Shown: one piece after another, positions 7,554-14,974 of the stretch | Layout: each line of letters starts with the position of its first letter | Position numbering within the stretch: the stretch's first letter is position 1 | DNA from: JBKECO01 sp047974745 | GTDB taxonomy: Bacteria > Bacillota > Clostridia > Lachnospirales > Lachnospiraceae | DNA: 27,319 nt | Assembly (NCBI GenBank): GCA_047974745.1 | Contig: JBKECO010000052.1 | Coordinates: forward strand, 1 to 27,319 | Direction of reading: 5' to 3' | Translations under genes and position numbers: made by a program | Notes under the pieces: generated by a model | The model's input: only the letters and a program-made list of their open reading frames with translations | What the model was told of the DNA's origin: nothing | The model's database searches: none

Positions 7554-8694
7554 GTGGTCGAATTAGATCAGTTCAAATTTATTTTGAATCATTATGAAAA
7601 ACCATTGATGGAAGTGAGGGATTCACTTTGACCTGGCGAATAAAGAACGCCGAATCCAGGAAATGGAAAAAGAAATGGAAGCACCTGACTTCTGGGAAGA
7701 TGTCCTGACATCTCAGGAGAAAATGAAAACACTAAAAAGTCTTAAAGATGATGTTGAAGTCTTTGCAATGCTGTCTGCACAATATAAGGATATCTATATT
7801 CTTATGGAAATGGCTGCAGAAGAAAATGACAGTTCACTGCTGGATGAGATTCAACAGGAAATCGAAGCTTTTGAAGATACCTTTGAAAAAATCCGAATCA
7901 AAACACTGTTATCTGGTGAATATGATAAAGATCATGCGATCGTCGCGCTTCATGCAGGTGCGGGAGGAACGGAATCCTGTGACTGGGCGTCCATGCTTTA
8001 TCGCATGTACTCCAGATGGGCTTTAGACAAAGGATATTCTGTAGATATCCTTGATTCGCTTGACGGTGACGAAGCCGGTATCAAGTCGATTACCTTCGAA
8101 GTACACGGTGAGAATGCCTATGGATATTTAAAGTCCGAACATGGGGTACATAGACTCGTAAGAATATCGCCATTTAATGCGGCAGGAAAGCGGCAGACCT
8201 CTTTTGTCTCCTGTGATGTGATGCCAGACATTGAAGAGGATATCGACATCGACATCAACGAGGATGATCTGAGGATCGATACTTATCGAGCAAGCGGAGC
8301 CGGAGGTCAGCATATCAATAAAACCTCCTCAGCGATCAGAATCACCCATCTGCCAACTGGGACTGTGGTGCAGTGCCAGAACGAGCGATCACAGCATTCG
8401 AATAAAGATAAAGCGATGCAGATGTTAAAAGCAAAACTTTTCTTATTGAAGCAGCAGGAAAATGCAGCGAAGGCTGCCGGCATCCGTGGTGAAGTGACAG
8501 ATATAGGATGGGGAAATCAGATCCGCTCTTATGTCATGCAGCCATATACTATGGTCAAAGATCATAGAACAGGTGTCGAGACTGGGAATGTGGATAGTGT
8601 CATGGATGGTAAGATTGATCTGTTCATGAACGGATATTTGAAGTGGCTGTCCCTTGGATGTCCAAAGGGAACGATATCATCCGATGATATGTAA
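7554..8694 (+). CDS. prfB: Peptide chain release factor 2 with programmed +1 frameshift
   Basis: Releases finished peptides at UGA and UAA codons. Translation starts at GTG 7554 (AGAGGTGA upstream), runs 25 codons to CTT (7626-7628), meets in-frame TGA (7629-7631) and must shift +1 at CTT-TGA-C to continue from GAC at 7630, giving 379 residues. An internal Shine-Dalgarno-like AGGG sits at the same place as in E. coli prfB (codons AGG GAT TCA CTT TGA). The stop is codon 26, as in E. coli. The codon-recognition tripeptide SPF is at 205-207 and the catalytic GGQ at 250-252, matching E. coli numbering, with Ala at 246. The factor itself reads UGA, so the shift is autoregulatory. It is not a pseudogene. 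Confidence 0.95.
7614..7632 (+). promoter_or_regulatory. prfB programmed frameshift (recoding) site
   Basis: GTG AGG GAT TCA CTT TGA C: an SD-like AGGG, the slippery CTT codon, in-frame TGA at 7629-7631 and the following C that weakens termination. When RF2 is scarce, the ribosome slips +1 and makes full-length RF2. The mechanism is established for prfB; the motif is seen here directly. Confidence 0.95.
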
Positions 8695-8727
8695 CCAGAG
8701 ATAGAATCTATAAGCAGGAGGAATAGT

Positions 8728-10035
8728 ATGGGAATTATCAGAGCGGCAGCGCAGGCTGTAGGTACTGGATTTGCGGATCAGTGGCTTGAAGTCATTGAAC
8801 CGGATGACATGGGGGACCAGACCGTATTTACATCAGGAATAAAGACTCGAAAAGGTCAGAATGTCAAAGGAACAGACAATACAATATCTGATGGGTCGAT
8901 CATACATGTTTATGATAACCAGATGATGCTTTTAGTCGATGGAGGAAAAGTGGTCGATTATACAGCAGAGCCTGGTTATTACAAGGTGGATAATTCATCT
9001 ATTCCTTCATTGTTCAATGGACAGCTGAAAGAGACAGTAAAAGAGTCATTTTCTCGTATTAAATTCGGAGGACAGACACCGTTCAAGCAGCTTGTTTTTT
9101 ATCTGAACCTTCAAGAAATCAAAGGAATCAAGTTTGGAACCAGAAATCCGGTGAATTATTTTGACAATTTCTACAATGCAGAGCTTTTTTTGCGTGCACA
9201 TGGAACCTATTCGATCCAAATTACAGATCCGTTGAGATTTTATGAGCAGGTCATACCAAGAAATGGTGAGCATGTAGATATAGACGATATCAATGAGCAG
9301 TACCTTTCGGAATTTTTAGAAGCTCTGCAGGCTTCCATCAATCAGATGTCTGCAGATGGAATCAGAATTTCATACGTTCCATCAAAGGGCAGAGAGCTCA
9401 GTAAATATATGGCAGAGATACTCGACGAAGAGTGGCGGCAGATCAGAGGAATGGAAGTACTCTCAGTAGGTATTGCCAGCATTTCCTACGACGAAGAATC
9501 TCAAAAGATGATACAGATGAGGAATCAGGGTGCTATGCTCTCGGATGCTTCTGTCAGAGAAGGCTATGTTCAGGGTGCTATGGCAAGGGGTATCGAAAAT
9601 GCTGGATCAAATGCAGCGGGTAGCATGGCAGGCTTCATGGGAGTTGGGTTGGGCATGTCTGCAGGTGGAAACCTGGCAGAGGCAACATCTAGAGCAAATA
9701 TGGCTCAGATGCAGCAGCAGAATCAGAATGAGCAGAACAGACAGGCTGCACAGATGCAGCAAAATCAGGCAGCACAGCAAAGTGCACAGGCGGCGAATGC
9801 AGCAGGAGCATGGGTATGCGAAAGTGGGCATGAGAATACTGGCAAGTTCTGTAGTGAGTGTGGAAAGTCGAAACCGGAGACCGAAAGCTGGACCTGCGAG
9901 TGCGGCCATGAGAATTCAGGTAAGTTCTGTAGCGAGTGTGGAAAACAAAAGCCGGAAGCTTCTACCTGGACCTGTAGCTGCGGCCATGAGAATACAGGAA
10001 AATTCTGCAGCGAATGTGGAACATCCAAAGAATAA
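8728..10035 (+). CDS. SPFH-domain protein with three C-terminal zinc ribbons (YdjI-like)
   Basis: 435 residues. Residues ~20-260 match the bacterial SPFH/'virion core protein' family (WLEVIEPDD, SIIHVYDNQMMLLVDGGKVV, EPGYYKVDNSSIPSLFNGQ, FGTRNPVNYFD). An alanine/glycine-rich stretch (~290-325) and a Gln/Asn/Ala-rich linker (~325-360) follow. Three tandem 26-residue zinc ribbons then start at 9811, 9889 and 9967, with consensus W-x-C-x-C-GHEN-x-GKFC-x-x-CG. The first repeat has Ser in place of the second Cys (CESG), so its zinc site is incomplete. B. subtilis YdjI, in the pspA (ydjF)-ydjGHI operon, is the nearest named relative; there it belongs to an envelope-stress complex. The next two genes resemble YdjG and YdjH. 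AGGAGG ribosome binding site. Confidence 0.82.
   Translation: MGIIRAAAQAVGTGFADQWLEVIEPDDMGDQTVFTSGIKTRKGQNVKGTDNTISDGSIIHVYDNQMMLLVDGGKVVDYTAEPGYYKVDNSSIPSLFNGQLKETVKESFSRIKFGGQTPFKQLVFYLNLQEIKGIKFGTRNPVNYFDNFYNAELFLRAHGTYSIQITDPLRFYEQVIPRNGEHVDIDDINEQYLSEFLEALQASINQMSADGIRISYVPSKGRELSKYMAEILDEEWRQIRGMEVLSVGIASISYDEESQKMIQMRNQGAMLSDASVREGYVQGAMARGIENAGSNAAGSMAGFMGVGLGMSAGGNLAEATSRANMAQMQQQNQNEQNRQAAQMQQNQAAQQSAQAANAAGAWVCESGHENTGKFCSECGKSKPETESWTCECGHENSGKFCSECGKQKPEASTWTCSCGHENTGKFCSECGTSKE
9811..10032 (+). repeat. Three in-frame tandem repeats of 78 bp (zinc-ribbon units)
   Basis: Units begin with TGG at 9811, 9889 and 9967, an exact 78-bp (26-codon) period; the third is truncated by the stop codon. 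Shared DNA includes CATGAGAAT and TTCTG(T/C)AG followed by GA(A/G)TGTGGA. Third-position differences show the copies have diverged while the protein motif was kept. Confidence 0.9.
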
Positions 10036-10047
10036 AGGAGTGAATAT

Positions 10048-11127
10048 ATGTCAGTTATTACATTGAAATGCCCAAATTGTGATGGTGAATTATTATTCGA
10101 CCCGAATTCACAAAAATACAAATGTGAGTACTGTACATCTGTTTTTAGCAAGACTGACCTGGATGCATTTCTTTCAGAGGAAGATGCATCCAACACCCAG
10201 AAGGAAGCAACGGAGCAGGATACATCAACAGAACAGAACAAATCCGCTCCGTTGGATGCAGCTTTGTATCACTGCCCCAGCTGTGGTGCTGAAATAGTTA
10301 CGGATGATACAACAGCGGCATCCTTTTGTTATTACTGTAAAAATCCTGTGATTTTAGAAGGAAGGGTCAGCGGAGAGTTCCTGCCGGAACAGCTGATCCC
10401 ATTTTTTATTGACAAAAAGGAAGCAGTCAGACGTTTTGAACAGGAATTGGGAAAGCGGAAATTCGTACCAAAATATTTTTTTTCCAAGAAAAAAATTGAG
10501 GAGATCAACGGGATCTATTTCCCCTATTGGAAGTTTGATGCGGATATGGAAGGTTTTTATCAGGCCAATGGAACAAAAACGAGAGTCTGGATCGTTGGAG
10601 AGATCGAATTTACAGAGACAAAGTTCTTTGAAATAAGAAGAGATGGTGCAGTCGCCCTCAAGAACATGAAACAATTAGCTCTAAAAAAAGCAAATAAGGA
10701 GCTGATCGAAGGAGTTTTTCCCTATCGGATGGATATGACTGAAAAATTCGATATGAGCAAGCTGTCTGGCTTTTTTGCTGAAAAGAGAGATATCTCAAAA
10801 GAGGAAATGGAAACGGTATTCGAAAGTGAAGCAATGGATAACGCAGATATCTTGATGCGCAGCACGGTGAAAGGATATCAGACAGTCACAAAAGTAAATA
10901 AGGATTATAAGATCACAAAAGAAAATTTCACCTATATCATGCTCCCTGTCTGGACGATCACCTACAAAGCAGATAACAATAAGATCTATTACTATTCGCT
11001 GAATGGCCAGACCGGAAAGATGTATGGTATTTTACCTGTGGATTATTTGAAACTAGGCATTTTTTCAGCAGTATCAGCAATACTGGTTCTGCTGCTTCTA
11101 CTGGCGGGAGGGTATTTCATATGGTAA
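10048..11127 (+). CDS. TFIIB-type zinc-ribbon membrane protein (YdjG-like)
   Basis: 359 residues. Two N-terminal zinc ribbons: CPNC...CEYC (residues ~9-30) and CPSC...CYYC (~75-97), separated by an acidic Gln/Thr-rich linker. A mixed alpha/beta region follows with FPYWKF and a second motif, MLPVWTITYKAD, which recur in this family. The only clear membrane helix is at the extreme C-terminus (ILVLLLLLAGGYFIW), so the bulk is cytoplasmic and tail-anchored. It resembles B. subtilis YdjG, which helps anchor PspA at the membrane. It starts 12 nt after the SPFH gene (AAAGGAGTG ribosome binding site) and overlaps the next gene by 7 nt, so the three genes form one unit. It contributes no recognisable enzymatic motif. 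Confidence 0.8.
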   Translation: MSVITLKCPNCDGELLFDPNSQKYKCEYCTSVFSKTDLDAFLSEEDASNTQKEATEQDTSTEQNKSAPLDAALYHCPSCGAEIVTDDTTAASFCYYCKNPVILEGRVSGEFLPEQLIPFFIDKKEAVRRFEQELGKRKFVPKYFFSKKKIEEINGIYFPYWKFDADMEGFYQANGTKTRVWIVGEIEFTETKFFEIRRDGAVALKNMKQLALKKANKELIEGVFPYRMDMTEKFDMSKLSGFFAEKRDISKEEMETVFESEAMDNADILMRSTVKGYQTVTKVNKDYKITKENFTYIMLPVWTITYKADNNKIYYYSLNGQTGKMYGILPVDYLKLGIFSAVSAILVLLLLLAGGYFIW

Positions 11128-11960
11128 ACATAAAATCAAGAGGAGTATTGCCATCTCTGGTTCTTCTGCTTTTTCTGTGGCTGGGAACGACAACTGTATC
11201 GGCTCAGGAAACAGTCATTGCTTCAAGTCTGGATAATGCAGGTCTTTTTACCGAATCAGAGCAAGAGGAAATTTTGGAGCTGGCGGAAAAAGTATCAGAG
11301 GAGACGGGCTGGGATATAATCGCTGTTACGTCGGATGATACGACTTACGGCAATGCCCAGACAACGGGCGAGGTGTACTTTAACGATAATGCGGCAACCG
11401 ATAACGGCGTGGTCTGTCTGATCGATATGGATCAGAGAGAGCTTCGCATTGTAACGGCTGGTGAGGCGATCAGTTATCTTACAGACAGCCGCATCGATGA
11501 CATCCTGGATCAGGCGTACGAGGATGCTTCAAATGAGGACTATGCACAAAGCATGATGGAGCTCTTGAATGGTGTTCTTGTGATGTATCAGAAGGGCGTT
11601 CCGGATAACAGCAGGATCTACGATACAGACACAGGCGAGGTCACAATTCTCCGGCGCATCACACTTGCAGATTTTTTGATCGGGTTAGGAGCTGCGCTGG
11701 GAGTGGCAGGATTTTTTGCCGGAAGTGTTATACTTCGATATCGTATGAAGTCAGGAACCTATCATTATGATCCCCATGAAGATGGTAAGCTGGATCTGAA
11801 GGAGGACGAGGATATTTTAATCAATCAGATCGTGACACAGAGACGTATACCAAGAAGTAATACGAACAGCGGAGGCGGCGGTATGTCTGGACGAGGCGGA
11901 AGCAGTGTACATAGTGGAGCAGGTGGCCGCTCCTTTGGCGGAGGCGGGCGTAAATTCTGA
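11121..11960 (+). CDS. TPM-domain membrane protein with Gly-rich tail (YdjH/YgcG-like)
   Basis: 279 residues. An N-terminal signal peptide (LVLLLFLWLG, cleavage near VSA/QE) precedes a TPM domain (~residues 33-155) with DNAGLFTESEQEEILELAEK, GWDIIAVTSDDT and GVVCLIDMDQRELRI. One membrane helix lies around 180-202 (FLIGLGAALGVAGFFAGSVI). The cytoplasmic tail ends in a Ser/Gly/Arg low-complexity stretch (GGGGMSGRGG, then GGRSFGGGGRKF). The TPM domain would therefore lie outside the cell. Such tails are common in TPM proteins. B. subtilis YdjH is the best-matching neighbour-based name. No terminator is evident downstream, where a new promoter (11969) begins. Confidence 0.82.
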   Translation: MVNIKSRGVLPSLVLLLFLWLGTTTVSAQETVIASSLDNAGLFTESEQEEILELAEKVSEETGWDIIAVTSDDTTYGNAQTTGEVYFNDNAATDNGVVCLIDMDQRELRIVTAGEAISYLTDSRIDDILDQAYEDASNEDYAQSMMELLNGVLVMYQKGVPDNSRIYDTDTGEVTILRRITLADFLIGLGAALGVAGFFAGSVILRYRMKSGTYHYDPHEDGKLDLKEDEDILINQIVTQRRIPRSNTNSGGGGMSGRGGSSVHSGAGGRSFGGGGRKF

Positions 11961-11968
11961 GAAATAGG

Positions 11969-11997
11969 TTGCACACCGACACTAAGTATGTTATTAT
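11969..11997 (+). promoter_or_regulatory. Promoter of the aspartate/threonine operon
   Basis: TTGCAC at 11969-11974, a 17-nt spacer, and TATTAT at 11992-11997 preceded by TGT (extended -10). The predicted start near 12004 leaves a ~44-nt leader before the ACT-protein gene, too short for a leader-peptide attenuator. No operator was recognised. Confidence 0.7.
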
Positions 11998-12047
11998 CTT
12001 TCGAGTGAGAACAGTTGTGTCTGTACCGCGAACACATGGAGGGCTAA

Positions 12048-12491
12048 ATGTCAGAAAAGACATCGTATTTTGTTTTAAAAGAAAAAGCAGTACCAGAAGT
12101 TCTGCTAAAGGTCGTTGCTGCCAAGCGGATGCTTGACTGCGGAAAGGCTTCCAGTATACAGGAGGCAACAGAGACAGTCGGTATCAGCAGAAGTTCCTTT
12201 TATAAATATAAAGATGATATCTTTCCCTTCCATGATAATGCAAAGGGGAAGACAATCACTGTTATTATTCAGATGGATGATGAACCTGGACTTTTGTCGA
12301 TCGTTCTAAAAACGGTTGCAGATTTCCGTGCCAATATTCTGACGATTCATCAGAGTATACCAGTCAATGGGGTAGCATCGCTTACTTTAAGTATCGACAT
12401 TCTTCCGGATACCGGAGATATATCAGAGATGGTGGATACGATCGAAGAAGCGAAAGGAGTACATTACTTGAAAATATTATCTAGAGAATAA
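12048..12491 (+). CDS. ACT domain-containing protein (UPF0735/PheB type)
   Basis: 147 residues. The N-terminal half is a helical, possibly DNA-binding segment (VVAAKRMLDCGKASSIQEAT, VGISRSSFYKYKDDIFPF). The second half is an ACT domain (TVIIQMDDEPGLLSIVLKTVADFRAN split across residues ~68-93, then ILTIHQSIPVNGVASLTLSI), a fold that usually binds amino acids. The family is called PheB where it precedes pheA in Bacillus. Here it leads an operon with homoserine dehydrogenase, so an amino-acid-sensing regulatory role is a reasonable inference but is not demonstrated. It lies 33 nt upstream of hom, and its ribosome binding site is GGAGGG. Confidence 0.85.
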   Translation: MSEKTSYFVLKEKAVPEVLLKVVAAKRMLDCGKASSIQEATETVGISRSSFYKYKDDIFPFHDNAKGKTITVIIQMDDEPGLLSIVLKTVADFRANILTIHQSIPVNGVASLTLSIDILPDTGDISEMVDTIEEAKGVHYLKILSRE

Positions 12492-12524
12492 TTTCACATA
12501 AATCATTGAACTGGAGGAAGCAGG

Positions 12525-13727
12525 ATGAAAATCGCAGTAATGGGCTATGGTAATATTGGCTCTGGTGTCGTGGAGGTCTTAGATACGAACAGAGAAAGTA
12601 TAACAAAGAGAGCCGGAGAAGAAATCAGTGTAAAATACATATTGGATCTAAGAGAATTCAAAGGCGATCCAATCGAGCACAAAGTCGTGCATGATTATAA
12701 AGTCATTGTAAATGATCCTGAAGTTGGTGTGGTCGTAGAGACCATGGGTGGTGTGGAACCTGCTTATACCTTTGTAAAAGAGATGATTAATGCAGGCAAG
12801 CATGTTACAACGTCTAACAAAGCTCTTGTCGCTGAAAAAGGTGCAGATCTGATCGCATTAGCCAAAGAAAAGAATGTGAATTTTTTATTTGAAGCTAGTG
12901 TTGGAGGAGGAATTCCAATCATTCGTCCTCTGAACTCATCTCTGACTGCTGACGAGATCGAGGAAGTGACCGGTATTGTCAATGGAACCACAAATTATAT
13001 GCTTACCAAAATGTCCGAGGAAGGTCTTGAGTTCGAGGATGTGTTAAGGGATGCACAGGAGCGCGGCTATGCCGAAAGGGATCCCTCTGCAGATATTGAG
13101 GGCTATGATTCCTGCAGAAAAATTGCAATTCTGACTTCGCTGGCCTGTGGACAGCAGGTGGATTTCAATGATATTCATACAGAAGGAATTACAAAGATAT
13201 CTGCAGCAGATATCAAATATGCAAAAGAAATGGGACTTGCGATCAAGTTGCTTGCCTCAAGTAAGAAGGTCGAGGGCGGTTATTCAGCCATTGTAGCACC
13301 GTTCCTGCTTTCGTCAGAACATCCACTCTTTCACGTTAAGGGTGTCTTTAATGCTATTTTTGTACATGGGAATGTCCTTGGAGATGCAATGTTCTATGGC
13401 AGCGGGGCAGGAAAGCTGCCTACCGCTTCTGCTGTAGTGGCGGACATCGTTGACATTGTGAAACACAAGGATCGCAATATATGGGTAGAATGGAGCTCCG
13501 GGAAATTGGAGCTTGTGGACTATAAGCAGACTAGCAATCGTTTTTTTGTACGGACAACACAGACAAAAGAAAGAATTGAAGAAGTATTTGCGGATATCAA
13601 ATTTGTGACTGTAAAAGAGATCACCGGAGAGATAGGATTTGTAACCTCAAGAATGAAAGAGGAAGAATTTACAGAGAAAGCAGCAGAGCTTGGAAGCGTG
13701 CTTTCCGTGATCCGAGCAGACATCTAA
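12525..13727 (+). CDS. hom: Homoserine dehydrogenase
   Basis: 400 residues. Reduces aspartate-4-semialdehyde to homoserine with NAD(P)H, the branch point to threonine and methionine. The Rossmann nucleotide site is GYGNIGSGV at residues 7-15. The catalytic-domain signature GTTNYMLTKM and the substrate-site region GYAERDPSADIEGYD are present. The C-terminal ~70 residues (FVRTTQTKERIEEVFADI onward) look like the regulatory ACT-like domain, so feedback control by threonine is expected from the family. A strong GGAGGAAG ribosome binding site precedes it, and the next gene follows after 20 nt. Confidence 0.95.
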   Translation: MKIAVMGYGNIGSGVVEVLDTNRESITKRAGEEISVKYILDLREFKGDPIEHKVVHDYKVIVNDPEVGVVVETMGGVEPAYTFVKEMINAGKHVTTSNKALVAEKGADLIALAKEKNVNFLFEASVGGGIPIIRPLNSSLTADEIEEVTGIVNGTTNYMLTKMSEEGLEFEDVLRDAQERGYAERDPSADIEGYDSCRKIAILTSLACGQQVDFNDIHTEGITKISAADIKYAKEMGLAIKLLASSKKVEGGYSAIVAPFLLSSEHPLFHVKGVFNAIFVHGNVLGDAMFYGSGAGKLPTASAVVADIVDIVKHKDRNIWVEWSSGKLELVDYKQTSNRFFVRTTQTKERIEEVFADIKFVTVKEITGEIGFVTSRMKEEEFTEKAAELGSVLSVIRADI

Positions 13728-13747
13728 GTGCAAAAGGAGCAGACAAA

Positions 13748-14947
13748 ATGAAGTATGTAATTATACTTGGAGATGGAATGGCAGACTGGGACATTGCTGA
13801 GTTAGGGGAGCAGACCCCGCTGGCCTATGCAAAGACACCCATGATGGATGAACTCGCTTCGAAGGGAGAAGTCGGAATGGTTCACACGATTCCGGATGGC
13901 ATGAGTCCCGGAAGTGATACGGCGAATCTTTCGGTACTGGGATATGATCCCAAAAAGTACTATTCTGGTCGTTCGCCACTAGAAGCACTCAGCATCGGTG
14001 TTGACCTCTCGGATACGGATGTGGCATTGCGCTGCAATCTTGTGACTCTGTCAGAGGAAGAAGAAGCGTATCAGGATAGAACCATGATCGATCATAGCTC
14101 CAGTGAAATAAGTACAGAAGATGCCACAGTTCTTTTGGAGGCGGTCCGGCAAGAGCTAGAGACAAATGTCTATAAATTCTATCCAGGAACGAGCTACAGA
14201 CATTTGCTGGTATGGGATCAGGGTGAAGTCATTAATCTGGTCCAGCCGCATGATATCCTGACTAAGAGCATTGCAGACAAGCTGCCTGCTCAGCCAGAGC
14301 TTAGAGCTATGATGGAAAAGAGCTATGAAATTCTCGTAAATCACCCGATCAATCTGGAACGAAAGAAGCAGGGACTTAATCCTGCAAATTCGGTCTGGTT
14401 CTGGGGTGCAGGGACAAGACCCTCTCTGTCCTCTTTTGAAGAAAAAACAGGAAAAAAGGGTGCAATGATATCTGCAGTTGATTTACTAAAAGGGATTGCC
14501 GTCGGATCCAAAATGAAGGTAATCAATGTAGAAGGTGCAAATGGCGGACTGCATACCAATTACGAGGGGAAAGCACAGGCTTGTGTTGATGTACTGACAA
14601 AAGAAGGCTGCGATTTTGTCTATCTGCATGTGGAAGCTCCAGATGAAATGGGGCATCAGGGAAGTGTCAGCAAGAAAATACAAGCGATCGAAAATCTGGA
14701 TCAGCGCGTGATACGACCAGTCTTTGAAGGGCTGCAAAAATCCGGGGAAGCGTTCAGAATTCTGATTCTGCCAGATCACCCAACGCCGATTGCATTGCGA
14801 ACCCATACATCCGACAATGTCCCATATCTTTTTTATGACTCTTCGGATGAAAAAAAGAGTACAAAAAAATATAACGAGAAAGAAGCGGAAAATACCGGCA
14901 GACTTGTCGCTTACGGTCACGAACTGATCGAATATCTTTTCCGATAG
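13748..14947 (+). CDS. ApgM-like alkaline-phosphatase-fold enzyme; probable alternative homoserine kinase
   Basis: 399 residues, of the archaeal-type cofactor-independent phosphoglycerate mutase superfamily. Metal and catalytic motifs: GDGMADWD (D9, D13), PGSDTANLSVLGYDP (Ser56 as likely nucleophile by alignment to the NSEVGHMN motif of iPGM), HVEAPDEMGHQG, and LPDHPTPIALRTHTSD. The last motif and the setting between hom and aspartate kinase match the subgroup that has been proposed (TIGR02535) to replace the GHMP homoserine kinase ThrB. The alternative is genuine phosphoglycerate mutase activity; sequence alone cannot settle it. No GHMP-type thrB or thrC lies in the window. It is co-transcribed with hom (20 nt gap) and aspartate kinase (27 nt gap). 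Confidence 0.8.
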   Translation: MKYVIILGDGMADWDIAELGEQTPLAYAKTPMMDELASKGEVGMVHTIPDGMSPGSDTANLSVLGYDPKKYYSGRSPLEALSIGVDLSDTDVALRCNLVTLSEEEEAYQDRTMIDHSSSEISTEDATVLLEAVRQELETNVYKFYPGTSYRHLLVWDQGEVINLVQPHDILTKSIADKLPAQPELRAMMEKSYEILVNHPINLERKKQGLNPANSVWFWGAGTRPSLSSFEEKTGKKGAMISAVDLLKGIAVGSKMKVINVEGANGGLHTNYEGKAQACVDVLTKEGCDFVYLHVEAPDEMGHQGSVSKKIQAIENLDQRVIRPVFEGLQKSGEAFRILILPDHPTPIALRTHTSDNVPYLFYDSSDEKKSTKKYNEKEAENTGRLVAYGHELIEYLFR

Positions 14948-14974
14948 AAATAGAGAGAAACAGAGGAGAAAGCA

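Noticed and set aside
7554..7662. In-frame TGA near the start of prfB, suggesting a disrupted gene
   Set aside because: The context CTT-TGA-C with an upstream AGGG and a +1 continuation giving a canonical RF2 N-terminus is the programmed frameshift, not a mutation.
9811..10032. Tandem repeats considered as a CRISPR or mobile element
   Set aside because: The period is a multiple of three, is in frame, and encodes a conserved zinc-ribbon motif; there are no spacers or terminal repeats.
9530..10066. 178-codon plus-strand frame overlapping the SPFH gene
   Set aside because: It is an alternative frame of the repeat-rich C-terminus; the annotated frame has the conserved Cys pattern and a ribosome binding site.
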